Shown here in pieces: positions 45,389 to 54,163 of a stretch of 64,000 nt of DNA. This DNA comes from Pseudomonas sp. RIT-PI-S (GTDB taxonomy: Bacteria > Pseudomonadota > Gammaproteobacteria > Pseudomonadales > Pseudomonadaceae), in NCBI RefSeq assembly GCF_025642975.1, contig NZ_JANZKJ010000010.1, forward strand, positions 1 through 64,000. The letters run 5' to 3'. The notes beneath the pieces are model-generated. The model was not told where the DNA came from. It searched no databases and worked only from the letters and a program-made list of their open reading frames with translations. Positions within the stretch are counted from its first letter, which is position 1; every line of letters begins with the position of its first letter. The translations under genes and the position numbers were made by a program.

Positions 45389-46162
45389 ATGAAACACCTG
45401 CTGGTGGCCGTTGCCGCCTTTTTCACCTTGACCGCCCAGGCCAACGAAACCCTCACGGTCGCCGCCACCGCGGTGCCTCACGCTGAAATCCTCGAGTTCG
45501 TCAAACCGGCCCTGGCGGCAGAGGGTGTGGACCTGGACGTGAAAGTATTCACTGATTACATCCAGCCGAACCTTCAAGTGGCGCAAAAGCGCCTCGACGC
45601 CAACTTCTTCCAGCACCAGCCCTACCTCACCGAGTTCAACAACGGCAAAGGCACGGACCTGGTCGCGGTAACTGGCGTGCACCTGGAGCCCTTGGGCGCG
45701 TACTCCAGCAAGTATAAAAAGCTCGATGAGCTGCCCGGCGGCGCCAACGTGGTCATTCCCAACGACGCCACCAACGGCGGCCGTGCATTGCTGCTGCTGC
45801 AAGGGGCGGGGCTGATCAAGCTGAAAAACCCCCGGGACATCCTCGCCAGCCCCAAGGACATCATCGAGAACCCGAAGGACCTGAAGTTCCGTGAGCTAGA
45901 AGCGGCGACCCTGCCACGCGTGCTGACCCAGGTCGACCTTGCCCTGATCAACACTAACTATGCGCTGGAAGCCAAGCTCGACCCGGCGCACGACGCCTTG
46001 GTGATCGAAGGCAACGACTCGCCTTACGTGAACATTCTGGTAGCCCGGCCCGACAACAAAGACTCGCCTGCCATGCAGAAGCTCGCCGCAGCACTGCACA
46101 GCCCTGAGCTCAAGCAGTTCATTCAGGAGAAGTACAAGGGCGCGGTAGTGCCAGCTTTTTGA
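45389..46162 (+). CDS. metQ: Methionine ABC transporter substrate-binding protein
   Basis: 257-residue NlpA-family binding protein. A type-I signal peptide (LVAVAAFFTLTAQA-NE) with no lipobox Cys suggests a free periplasmic protein rather than the usual lipoprotein. Family motifs: LTVAATAVPHAEILEFVKPA, VFTDYIQPNLQVAQKRLDAN FFQHQPYL and IPNDATNGGRALLLLQGAGL. It delivers methionine to MetNI. ATG at 45389 has CAGGAG 10 bp upstream. Confidence 0.94.
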   Translation: MKHLLVAVAAFFTLTAQANETLTVAATAVPHAEILEFVKPALAAEGVDLDVKVFTDYIQPNLQVAQKRLDANFFQHQPYLTEFNNGKGTDLVAVTGVHLEPLGAYSSKYKKLDELPGGANVVIPNDATNGGRALLLLQGAGLIKLKNPRDILASPKDIIENPKDLKFRELEAATLPRVLTQVDLALINTNYALEAKLDPAHDALVIEGNDSPYVNILVARPDNKDSPAMQKLAAALHSPELKQFIQEKYKGAVVPAF

Positions 46163-46166
46163 GCCG

Positions 46167-46799
46167 CTAGTCCCGCTCCAGCAAGCCCGGCAGCCGCCGC
46201 AGCAGCATGGCAGTATCGAAAGGCGCGCGGATGAACCCGCGCAGCTGCCCGTCCGGGCCAACCAGCGCCAGGTTACCGCTGTGCTGCACGGTGTAGTTGG
46301 GCTGGCTGGTATCAGGCGGCAGGTAGGGAATGCCAGTGGCCGTGGAAAACTCCAGCAGCACCGCCTCAGGCGCCGTGAGGCCTTTGAAGGCTTTGTCGAA
46401 ATAGCCCAGGTAGCTTTTCAACTGCGCGGCTGTATCCCGGTGCGGGTCGACGCTCACGAAATACACCTGCAAACGCTTCGCGTCGGCTGGCGCAAGCTTG
46501 CGTTGAATTTCGCGCAACTGCGCCAGGGTGGTCGGGCAGATGTCCGGGCAAAAGGTATAGCCAAAGAACAGCAGGCTCCAGCCACCTTTGAGCTCGTTCA
46601 TGATGACGGCCTGGCCGTCCTGGTTGGTCATGCTCAGCCTGGGCATCGGGCGGCCTTGCTGTAACAGCACGATCCCGGCCTCGAGCAGCTCTGCGCTGCC
46701 ATCGAGATCGCTACCACTGAGCTTGGTTTCGATCATCCAGCCCACCCCAAGGGCCGCGACGACGATACAGGCTGCGGCGATTTTCTCGATACGGGTCAT
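46167..46799 (-). CDS. SCO1/SenC copper chaperone family protein
   Basis: 210-residue membrane-anchored thioredoxin-like protein that inserts copper into the CuA site of cytochrome oxidase. The single N-terminal helix is IAAACIVVAALGVGWMI; copper ligands are in FCPDICPTTLAQL (two Cys) and QHSGNLALVGPDG (His). Start ATG at 46799. In PAO1 this gene ends the cox cluster; here no cytochrome oxidase gene follows on either side, so its client is not in the window. It converges with metQ, 4 bp apart. Confidence 0.9.
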   Translation of the reverse strand: MTRIEKIAAACIVVAALGVGWMIETKLSGSDLDGSAELLEAGIVLLQQGRPMPRLSMTNQDGQAVIMNELKGGWSLLFFGYTFCPDICPTTLAQLREIQRKLAPADAKRLQVYFVSVDPHRDTAAQLKSYLGYFDKAFKGLTAPEAVLLEFSTATGIPYLPPDTSQPNYTVQHSGNLALVGPDGQLRGFIRAPFDTAMLLRRLPGLLERD

Positions 46800-47028
46800 G
46801 ACACGAACTCTTGCTGGCGGCTGCACAGGGTACGGCGATCTTGCCTTGGGGGAAAAGGGCTACGCTTAAAGCTCGGGCCGGCTATGCCATCCGCTTGGAA
46901 CATCCGCCGAACTTCCCATCCAGAACTCAACGAAATAACGCTGCCGTAGTTATGAGAATTTCATCTGTTCGCCCCTCGAGGGCCAACTATCTTAGGGGCT
47001 TTGCGTGAACGTATTAGCCGGAGTGAAC

Positions 47029-47673
47029 ATGAATACCGCCGCATTGCGCGAGCTGATAGACCGTGCCAACGCACACGAGGCGCAAACCGGGCAACTGGCT
47101 GGGCTTCTCAATGGGCGGCTGAGCGAATTGCACCGCTCCATAACCCTGAGTGGGGCACAGGCCGAAGCGGAGGCCATTCTGCACCGCTTCGTCGATGCCT
47201 ATATCGAGCAAGTGCCGGACCTTATCGACGCCGCCGCACAGGTCGCCATCGATGCCGGCATCGGCGCACAGATCCAGCCGGTGCTCAATATCGCCCTGGA
47301 ATACTTTATCCAGCCGCCGAAGATCATGGCTGGGCACGAGGGCCTGGACAGCCTGCTGGATGAAGCGTACCTGGCGCACCGCCTGGTAGAAGAAGTCAAC
47401 GACCTGTATATCCGCCACTTTTCCCAGCCACTGATCCCGCTGGACACCACTGTGGCCAACCTTATTGCCCATAACCTGATTGGCGAGCCGTTCGCCAACG
47501 AGCTGGACGAAGTGGTGCATCACTCTATAGACCAGTTGCTAAACGAAGAAGCCTTCGAGCAGGAAACCGTGCAGGCCTACAAGGACCGGCTCACCAGCCC
47601 GGAAACAGGTGCGGCCTGGAAGCGCTGGCCGTGCCTGTCCCGGCAATTGGGGATCGAGATCAATATCGCTTAA
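47029..47673 (+). CDS. Conserved hypothetical protein, PA0104-like position
   Basis: 214-residue soluble, helical protein with an acidic composition and no known domain. The start is MNTAALRELIDRANAHEAQT; Ile/Val-rich helices DLIDAAAQVAIDAGIGAQIQ and DTTVANLIAHNLIGEPF follow. ATG at 47029 has CGGAG 5 bp upstream. In PAO1 a hypothetical gene of the same placement separates the SulP gene and coxB. Its stop codon overlaps that of the convergent SulP gene within TTAA. Function unknown. Confidence 0.7.
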   Translation: MNTAALRELIDRANAHEAQTGQLAGLLNGRLSELHRSITLSGAQAEAEAILHRFVDAYIEQVPDLIDAAAQVAIDAGIGAQIQPVLNIALEYFIQPPKIMAGHEGLDSLLDEAYLAHRLVEEVNDLYIRHFSQPLIPLDTTVANLIAHNLIGEPFANELDEVVHHSIDQLLNEEAFEQETVQAYKDRLTSPETGAAWKRWPCLSRQLGIEINIA

Positions 47674-49202
47674 CCAGCGCCCAGGCCGCTCGTTGTGCGC
47701 AGGCGGCCTTCGGTACGGCGCTTGAGGCCACGGCGCTCGATGATCAGCTGTGAACCGCTGGCCTGGTTGGCGCGACCCCAGTCTTCAAGTAGCTCCAGGC
47801 AAGCGTGATCGATATAACTCAAGCCATTGAGCGGCACATGCACTTCGCTGCCAGGGGGGATCTTGGCGAGGGCCTTGGTCAGGGCTGGAACCTTGAGAAA
47901 AGTCGCAGCGCCCGTAAGCCTTAGCTCCAGCCGACGCTCCCCCACTGGCACCAGGGCGATCTTCAGCCGCGCCGCTTTCAGCGCCAGCTTAAGCAGGGTC
48001 AAGGCAAAGCCCAGCAATACGCCGGTCAGCAGGTCGGTGAAAACGATCGCCAGTGCGGTCGCCGCATAGGTGAACATCGGCATGCGCCCATAGCGGCCAA
48101 GGCCGCGAAATGCCTTGAAATCAACCAGCTTGATACCCGTGAACACCAATACGCCCGCCAGGCTCGCCACTGGAATGCGTTGCAGCACGCTCGACAGCAA
48201 CACCACGAAGGCCAACAGCCAGGCGCCGTGGAGTATCGCCGACATGCGGGTTTGCGCACCGGCCTGGACGTTGGCCGAGCTACGCACGATCACCCCAGTC
48301 ATTGGCAAAGCACCTAGCACCCCGCACAACATGTTTCCGATACCTTGCGCCGAGAGCTCGCGGTCGAAATCCGAGCGGACGCCGCTGTGCATGCGGTCGA
48401 CTGCCGCCGCCGACAACAGCGTTTCGGCACTGGCGATAAACGCCAGGGCGACCGCCGCGACCAGCAGGGCAGGGTCCGCGAAGGCCAGCAGGTCCGCGGG
48501 CTTGAGCCAGTCGATGGCTTGCGTAAGGTCGGCCGGCACTTGCACCCGCTTGACCTGTAGCGGCAGCAGCAGGCTGAGCAAGGTAGCGGCGCTGACGCCC
48601 AACAAGGCGCCGGGCACGAACCGCAACCGGGCCGGACGTAGCTTCTCCCAGCCCCACATGACGGCCATGGTGAGCACCCCGAGCAGGCCCGCCTGCCAGC
48701 CAAGGCCGCCGCCCAGTAGCGGCAGCGCCTCACTCACCGCGCCGGGAAACTCCAACAGGTTGCTCATGCCCGAAGGTTGCGGCGCCTGGTCAAGCATCAC
48801 GTGTATCTGCGATAGCACGATCAGCACCCCGATGCCGGCCAACATGCCGTACACCACTGCCGGCGCAGTTACCCGGAACCAACAACCGAGGCGAAAGCGC
48901 CCAGCGATGAATTGCAACGCACCGGCCAGCAGCAGAATGGGGCCGAGCATAGCCAGGCCATGCTGGCGCACCAATTCGAATACCAACACCGCCAAGCCAG
49001 CCGCCGGACCACTGACCTGCAGCGGCGAGCCGGCTAGAAAACCCACCACTAGGCCGCCAATGATGCCTGTTACCAAACCCTTGGCGGGAGGTACCCCGGA
49101 AGCGATGGCAATGCCCATGCACAAGGGCAACGCGACCAGAAACACCACCACCGAAGCCATCAACTCGCGCGGCAACGCCGCTTTTATCTGCGAAATATTC
49201 AC
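47670..49202 (-). CDS. SulP-family anion transporter with STAS domain
   Basis: 510-residue inner-membrane transporter with about 12 helices and a C-terminal STAS domain (LELRLTGAATFLKVPALTKA). Family motifs: LVVFLVALPLCMGIAIASGV, GSPLQVSGPAAGLAVLVFEL, IKLVDFKAFRGLGRYGRMPM. SulP proteins carry sulphate, chloride or bicarbonate; the β-carbonic anhydrase encoded next to it makes bicarbonate the attractive candidate. GTG at 49202 with AGGAG 6 bp upstream is the start; longer frames lack a ribosome site. Confidence 0.9.
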   Translation of the reverse strand: MNISQIKAALPRELMASVVVFLVALPLCMGIAIASGVPPAKGLVTGIIGGLVVGFLAGSPLQVSGPAAGLAVLVFELVRQHGLAMLGPILLLAGALQFIAGRFRLGCWFRVTAPAVVYGMLAGIGVLIVLSQIHVMLDQAPQPSGMSNLLEFPGAVSEALPLLGGGLGWQAGLLGVLTMAVMWGWEKLRPARLRFVPGALLGVSAATLLSLLLPLQVKRVQVPADLTQAIDWLKPADLLAFADPALLVAAVALAFIASAETLLSAAAVDRMHSGVRSDFDRELSAQGIGNMLCGVLGALPMTGVIVRSSANVQAGAQTRMSAILHGAWLLAFVVLLSSVLQRIPVASLAGVLVFTGIKLVDFKAFRGLGRYGRMPMFTYAATALAIVFTDLLTGVLLGFALTLLKLALKAARLKIALVPVGERRLELRLTGAATFLKVPALTKALAKIPPGSEVHVPLNGLSYIDHACLELLEDWGRANQASGSQLIIERRGLKRRTEGRLRTTSGLGAG

Positions 49203-49401
49203 GTCGCTCTCCTGAAGTTCATCAGGCCGCGGCTGAACCGTTGCCATAGGCGCAGCCGCGCCTTTACCTGACAGGCAGCCGAACGCCACCTCCAGAGTGC
49301 GCAGGCGTGCACCCGTTTAATTGTTTTTATCGGAGCGGAAACGGCCCGAGCCGCGCTTGAGCGCAGCCCGCGTTGGCCTTCTAGTGATTACTGCCCGGTG
49401 T

Positions 49402-50121
49402 TCAAAACCGGCCTTTCGGGGTTGCGCTTGGCGTTGGGTAAGGCCCGTCCAGAGGCAGAAAGCGATCCTGCTCGGCGTCGTAGGCTTTTATCTCGCTGGT
49501 TTCAATGTTGTATACCCAGCCATGTATGAACAACTGGCCGCTGGCCAGGCGAGCAGCCACGGAGGGATGGGTGCGCAAGTGCTGCAGCTGGGCAATTACG
49601 TTTTCTTCGGTGAGCACGGCCATGGTTTCGGCTTCGGTGCCGCAACTGCAATTCTCGTGCACCACAGTCTTGGCCACTTCGGCATGGCGCAGCCAGGCCT
49701 TGACCGTCGGCATGCGCTCCAGGCTGTCCGGGTTGAGCACTGCCCGCATGGCGCCGCAGTCCGAGTGGCCACAGACGATGACGTGCTGTACGCCCAGGGC
49801 CATCACCGCGTATTCCAAGGCAGTGGACACGCCGCCGTTCATTTGCCCATAGGGCGGAACCACGTTGCCTACGTTGCGGGTCACGAACAGGTCGCCCGGA
49901 GAACTGTTGGTGATCAATTCCGGCACGATGCGCGAATCGGCACAGGTGATGATCATCGCGCGCGGCCGCTGGGCAGTCGCCAGCTTCTTGAACAACGCTT
50001 GTTGCTGTGGGAAGACTTCCTGATGGAAGTGACGAAAGCCATCAACAATGTGCTTGAGCGCCTCGTCCGCGCTTTCGGCCCCGGTGGACGGGTCTGGGAG
50101 AGGTTGATCCTTGGAAGTCAT
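49402..50121 (-). CDS. Beta-class carbonic anhydrase
   Basis: 239-residue enzyme interconverting CO2 and bicarbonate. Zinc ligands: Cys in MIITCADSRIVPELI with the Asp-Arg dyad, and His and Cys in VCGHSDCGAMRAVL. Substrate-channel residues NVGNVVPPYG are conserved. Located upstream of the SulP gene, same strand, 199 bp apart, the usual pair in Pseudomonas. The pair would either supply or remove bicarbonate. The ATG has AGAGGAT at a good spacing. Confidence 0.94.
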   Translation of the reverse strand: MTSKDQPLPDPSTGAESADEALKHIVDGFRHFHQEVFPQQQALFKKLATAQRPRAMIITCADSRIVPELITNSSPGDLFVTRNVGNVVPPYGQMNGGVSTALEYAVMALGVQHVIVCGHSDCGAMRAVLNPDSLERMPTVKAWLRHAEVAKTVVHENCSCGTEAETMAVLTEENVIAQLQHLRTHPSVAARLASGQLFIHGWVYNIETSEIKAYDAEQDRFLPLDGPYPTPSATPKGRF

Positions 50122-50383
50122 GCTTGATCCTCTTGACGGTAGGAAAGTCCCACAAGGTCGGGTGAAAAATCCTACACCGAAAGCTTTAACTCGCGTGTTA
50201 GGGAAACTGTGACCGGATAAGACAATTCTTAAACTATGGTCTGCCCCTTAATTAAAGCTGAAGTGCTGGCATGGCTCGCCGGCAACACCGCTGCTTGCCG
50301 ACGTCCGGCTGTTAGCGCTGAGCGCCTCGGCGCCGCAAGCCGCGCCGCGACAACCGGCTACCTGAAGGGCGTTTGACGGTGTG

Positions 50384-51442
50384 TTACAGCAGCGCCATCT
50401 GCCGGCCAGGCGGGCAGAAACGCGAGCAATCCAAGGCGTCGCGCTCGCGGCCCGCCAGCCCGGCCCGCTTGACCGCCGCATGGAAGCGCCGGGCAATCAG
50501 CTGGGCAAAAACGCCTTCCCCCTTCATCCGCTCACCAAAGCGTGAATCGTACAGTTCCCCGCCACGGCTTTGCCGTATGAGGCTCAGCACATGGGTGGCG
50601 CGTTGCGGATAATGGTCAGCCAGCCATTCCTCGAACAGCGGTGCGACCTCCAGCGGCAGGCGCAGCAATATGTAGTGAGCACTACGCGCCCCGGCGTCGC
50701 TGGCTGCTTGTACCAACGCCTCGATTTCGTGGTCGTTGATCATCGGAATCACCGGCGCGCAAATCGCCCCGACTGGCACGCCGGCCTCGGCCAGCACGCG
50801 AATAGCCCGCAGCCGTGCCTTAGGCGCCGCCGCGCGCGGTTCAAGGGTGCGCTTGAGCTCGTCGTCCAGCGTGGTCAGGCTGATCATTACCCGCACCAGT
50901 TGCTGGCTCGCCAACTCCTGCAGCACATCCAGGTCGCGCAATACCATGGCGCCTTTGGTGGTGATGGTGACCGGATGGCGGTAGCGCAGCAGTGTTTCGA
51001 GCAGCTGCCGGGTGATGCGGTATTGCTGTTCGATGGGCTGGTAGGGGTCGGTATTGGCGCCCAAGGCGATGGGCGCGCAGCGGTACCCCGGCTTGCTTAG
51101 CGCTTCTTCCAGGCGCTGTGCGGCGTTGGTCTTGGCGATCAGCCGGGTTTCGAAGTCCAGCCCAGGGGACATGTCCCAATAGGCATGGGTTGGCCTGGCA
51201 AAGCAGTAGATGCAGCCGTGCTCACAACCCCGGTACGGGTTGATGGAGCGATCAAACGGAATATCCGGTGAGGTGTTGCGGGCAATGATGGTTTTGGCGG
51301 CTTCGATCCGCACTTCGGTATGCACGCTAGGCGGCATTTCCTGATACCAACCGTCATCCTCCGCCGCTGAATGACGCCCATGGAAGCGGTTGTCCGGGTT
51401 GCTGACCGTGCCCCGGCCACGCTGGGGAGCTCTAGGTAACAT
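50384..51442 (-). CDS. Radical SAM protein of the PA0069/SplB-like type, SOS-controlled
   Basis: 352-residue radical SAM enzyme. The cluster motif is NPYRGCEHGCIYCFARP (CxxxCxxC). LIAKTNAAQRLEEALSKPGY and VTITTKGAMVLRDLDVLQEL follow the SPL-like fold; spore photoproduct lyase and related DNA-photoproduct enzymes are the closest known group, but a specific substrate is not established. ATG at 51442 has GGAGG 5 bp upstream. A near-consensus LexA box lies 14 bp before the start; the PAO1 homologue is a known member of the LexA regulon. The C-terminus ends CPPGRQMALL. Confidence 0.88.
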   Translation of the reverse strand: MLPRAPQRGRGTVSNPDNRFHGRHSAAEDDGWYQEMPPSVHTEVRIEAAKTIIARNTSPDIPFDRSINPYRGCEHGCIYCFARPTHAYWDMSPGLDFETRLIAKTNAAQRLEEALSKPGYRCAPIALGANTDPYQPIEQQYRITRQLLETLLRYRHPVTITTKGAMVLRDLDVLQELASQQLVRVMISLTTLDDELKRTLEPRAAAPKARLRAIRVLAEAGVPVGAICAPVIPMINDHEIEALVQAASDAGARSAHYILLRLPLEVAPLFEEWLADHYPQRATHVLSLIRQSRGGELYDSRFGERMKGEGVFAQLIARRFHAAVKRAGLAGRERDALDCSRFCPPGRQMALL

Positions 51443-51455
51443 GGAGGCCTCCATA

Positions 51456-51471
51456 CTGTATATGCACACAG
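51456..51471 (-). promoter_or_regulatory. LexA (SOS) box of the radical SAM gene
   Basis: CTGTATATGCACACAG matches CTGT-N8-ACAG exactly. Flanking bases TA and TA extend the match to the full 20-bp E. coli consensus with three differences, all inside the spacer. Confidence 0.85.
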
Positions 51472-51512
51472 TATAAACACCTCCACCACGCCCTGGTTTT
51501 CCCTCCGTCGGT

Positions 51513-52859
51513 TCAACGCACCAGGCATGGCCGCTTGTTATCGAAGCGCCAGTTCGGGATCAGATACTGCATCGCTACGGCATCGTCCCGTGCCCCCAAA
51601 CCCATGCCTTTGTACAACTCATGCGCGCGCGCGACAGCGCCCATATCGATCTCGACCCCCAGCCCCGGTTTTTTTGGCACCTGCACATGGCCCTCGACGA
51701 TCTTCAGCGGCTCGCGCGTAAGCCGTTGGCCGTCTTGCCAGATCCAGTGAGTATCGATGGCGGTGATCTGGCCCGGCGCCGCGGCGGCCACCTGGGTGAA
51801 CATTGCCAAGGAGATATCGAAGTGGTTGTTGGAGTGGGAGCCCCAGGTCAGGCCCCAGTCGTTGCACATCTGGGCGACCCGAACCGAGCCTTGCATCGTC
51901 CAGAAGTGCGGATCTGCCAGGGGGATGTCCACTGCTTGCGCCTGGATGGCGTGCCCCATCTGCCGCCAGTCAGTGGCAATCATGTTCGTGGCAGTCGGCA
52001 GCCCGGTAGCGCGGCGGAATTCAGCCATTACCTCGCGCCCGGAATAACCGTCCTCGGCCCCGCAGGGGTCCTCAGCGTAGGCCAGTACCTGATGCTGATC
52101 CCGGCACAGGCGGATCGCTTCTTTGAGCGACCACGCGCCGTTGGGGTCCAGGGTGATGCGTGCCTGAGGAAAGCGCTCGGCAAGCGCCGTTACCGCTTCG
52201 ATTTCTTCATCGCCGCGCAGTACGCCGCCCTTGAGCTTGAAGTCATTGAAGCCATAGCGAGCCTTGGCCGCTTCGGCCAAACGCACCACGGCCTCTGGAG
52301 TGAGCGCGGGCTCATTGCGCAGCCGGAACCAGTCGTCGCCTTCGCCCTCGCGGCGGTAGCCTAGGTCGGTCCGGTGGCGGTCGCCGATGTAGAACAGGTA
52401 ACCCAGCATCTTCACTGCGTCGCGCTGCTGGCCTTCGCCAAGCAACGCCGCCACCGGCACTTCGAGAAATTGCCCGAGCAGGTCCAGTAGGGCGGCTTCG
52501 ATGGCAGTTACCGCATGGATGGTGATGCGAAGGTCGAAGGTCTGCAGGCCACGGCCCGCACTGTCACGCGCGGCGAACGCCTCACGCATGCGGTTGAGCG
52601 TCTGCTGATACTGACCAATCGGCTGGCCGACCACCAGGCTCCGAGCATCCTCCAGGGTTTCGCGTATGCGCTCGCCTCCGGGTACTTCCCCCACTCCGAT
52701 ATGCCCAGCGTTGTCCTTCAGGATCACAATGTTGCGGGTGAAAAAGGGGCCGTGGGCGCCGCTCAGGTTGAGCAACATGCTGTCGTGACCGGCCACGGGA
52801 ATGACCTGCAGTTCAGTGACGACTGGGGCCTGGCCGGCCGCGCTGGAAAAATCGTTCAT
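51513..52859 (-). CDS. gudD: Glucarate dehydratase
   Basis: 448-residue enolase-superfamily dehydratase that converts D-glucarate (or L-idarate) to 5-keto-4-deoxyglucarate. Key parts: [11 protein letters not shown] (KxK catalytic pair), [20 protein letters not shown] and [20 protein letters not shown] (metal ligands), and [17 protein letters not shown] with the His of the His-Asp dyad. ATG at 52859; the longer frame is a shadow. It is divergent from a FadR-type regulator. No transporter or downstream aldolase genes lie beside it. Absent at this place in PAO1, so it is accessory. Confidence 0.93.
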   Translation of the reverse strand: MNDFSSAAGQAPVVTELQVIPVAGHDSMLLNLSGAHGPFFTRNIVILKDNAGHIGVGEVPGGERIRETLEDARSLVVGQPIGQYQQTLNRMREAFAARDSAGRGLQTFDLRITIHAVTAIEAALLDLLGQFLEVPVAALLGEGQQRDAVKMLGYLFYIGDRHRTDLGYRREGEGDDWFRLRNEPALTPEAVVRLAEAAKARYGFNDFKLKGGVLRGDEEIEAVTALAERFPQARITLDPNGAWSLKEAIRLCRDQHQVLAYAEDPCGAEDGYSGREVMAEFRRATGLPTATNMIATDWRQMGHAIQAQAVDIPLADPHFWTMQGSVRVAQMCNDWGLTWGSHSNNHFDISLAMFTQVAAAAPGQITAIDTHWIWQDGQRLTREPLKIVEGHVQVPKKPGLGVEIDMGAVARAHELYKGMGLGARDDAVAMQYLIPNWRFDNKRPCLVR

Positions 52860-52937
52860 TGTTATGGTCCTTGTCGAGACGATTAGGGGTCCAGGAGGTA
52901 TGGCACCACCGTGCAGGCACGTCCTCCTCAACAGTCA

Positions 52938-53043
52938 TCATACAACTTAAAGATTTAAGCCGACAATCCACTGCCTGTCTTTACGGTGAGTTATCGAGAC
53001 ATTTCCCTCTCATATCACTTTATTAGTTATCGTTGTCATACAA
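52938..53043. promoter_or_regulatory. Two operator-like sites for the divergent GntR regulator
   Basis: TCATACAACT occurs at 52938-52947 and 53036-53045; the second is part of the palindrome TTGT-CAT-ACAA at 53033-53043, which fits the TNGTnnnACNA pattern of FadR/VanR-type GntR proteins. Both lie in the 249-bp gap between gudD and the regulator. Confidence 0.6.
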
Positions 53044-53108
53044 CTAGCGGCCTTTTCGAGAATCTCAGTGCTAAGATGCGCGCTTACCTGGCAGGTGGAA
53101 CATGGCCC

Positions 53109-53816
53109 ATGGAAAGCGACCCTCTGGCACGGCGACGCACGCCAAACCTGGCCCACGATTTGGTCAATGAGCTGACCCAGCGCATTCTGCGCGGAGACTA
53201 TGCGACCGGGCAGAAGCTGCCGCCGGAAACCGTCATCGTCAGTGAACATGGGGTCAGCCGCACGGTGGTCCGCGAGGCCCTGTCCAAATTGCAGGCGGCG
53301 GGGCTAGTGGAAACCCGCCATGGCGTGGGCACCTTCGTTGTTGAGCGGCAGGGGCATGGCGGGCTGCGCCTGAACGTGGCCACCCTGACCAATGTGCGCA
53401 GCGTGCTGGAGTTGCGCATGGGGCTGGAAACCCAAGCCGCGGCACTGGCCGCCGGGCGCCGTAGCGACACCCAGCTGACACAAATGCGGGAGGCACTGGA
53501 CGAATACGGCCGGCTACTGGCTAACAATGACGATTGCGTTGCAGCGGACCGCAAGTTCCATCTGCTGATCGCCCAAGCCACAGGCAATAACTGCTTTCCG
53601 GAAATGTTGCTCCACTTGGGCACGGCGTTGATTCCGCGCACCCAGCTCAACAGCCAAGAACGCGGGGGTGAGGACTTTACTCAGTTAGGCAAAATGGCCC
53701 AGGCCGAACATGAGGCCATTTACCGCGCCATACGCCGAAAAGACCCGGACGCCGCCCGCGCCGCCATGCTGCTGCATCTAAGCAACAGCCTGGAGCGGTT
53801 TGATGCAGGGCGGTAG
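53109..53816 (+). CDS. FadR-type GntR regulator
   Basis: 235-residue regulator. The winged helix-turn-helix spans LTQRILRGDYATGQKLPPET, then SEHGVSRTVVREALSKLQAA; the C-terminal FCD ligand domain (residues about 95-230) follows, with DRKFHLLIAQATGNNCFPEM and EHEAIYRAIRRKDPDAARAA containing the metal-binding His residues typical of the subfamily. It probably represses gudD, responding to glucarate or galactarate (inference from divergence). ATG at 53109 gives a normal N-terminus. Confidence 0.9.
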   Translation: MESDPLARRRTPNLAHDLVNELTQRILRGDYATGQKLPPETVIVSEHGVSRTVVREALSKLQAAGLVETRHGVGTFVVERQGHGGLRLNVATLTNVRSVLELRMGLETQAAALAAGRRSDTQLTQMREALDEYGRLLANNDDCVAADRKFHLLIAQATGNNCFPEMLLHLGTALIPRTQLNSQERGGEDFTQLGKMAQAEHEAIYRAIRRKDPDAARAAMLLHLSNSLERFDAGR

Positions 53817-53824
53817 GGCCGAGC

Positions 53825-53880
53825 GAAGCGCTGTTCACAGGCTTCGCCGGTTCCTACAAGGCCGGCCCGCAGGCCTCCCA
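53825..53880. repeat. REP-like element after the GntR gene
   Basis: GC-rich stretch with TTCCTACAAGGCCGGCCCGCAGG, an imperfect palindrome resembling Pseudomonas REP remnants. Low certainty. Confidence 0.3.
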
Positions 53881-53891
53881 AAGCCTTGCCG

Positions 53892-54152
53892 CTATGGCTT
53901 TTTCAACTTCGGGTTGGGGAAGAACTGCACAGTCTGCACTTTAGGTTGCGCAGGCTTAGGCTGCGCTTGGTTGACGCGGGTGCCCAACTCTTTCGGAATG
54001 GATTGCCCTTGGGCGTTAAGGGTGTCTGCATAACCGCAGGCCACGCACTCACGGTGCGGAACGTCGTCTTCGCTCCACATCATGAGCTTGTCCATTTCGC
54101 TGCAGGCCGGGCAGACAGCCCCGGCGATAAAGCGCTTGGTTGTTTTACTCAC
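53892..54152 (-). CDS. yheV: YheV-family zinc-ribbon protein
   Basis: 86-residue small protein with two zinc-ligand pairs: TKRFIAGAVCPACSEMDKLM (CPAC) and HRECVACGYADTL (CVAC), as in E. coli YheV. GTG at 54152 is chosen because GGAGG lies 5 bp before it and the resulting start SKTTKRFIAGAVCPAC matches the E. coli protein; ATG at 54164 would overlap the prlC stop. It follows prlC, as in many gammaproteobacteria. The long Pro/Gln-rich tail is an addition. Function unknown. Confidence 0.88.
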   Translation of the reverse strand: MSKTTKRFIAGAVCPACSEMDKLMMWSEDDVPHRECVACGYADTLNAQGQSIPKELGTRVNQAQPKPAQPKVQTVQFFPNPKLKKP

Positions 54153-54163
54153 TGGTGCCTCCA

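Noticed and set aside
48115..49215. 366-codon frame antisense to the SulP gene
   Set aside because: Ser/Ala/Thr-rich shadow of the transporter.
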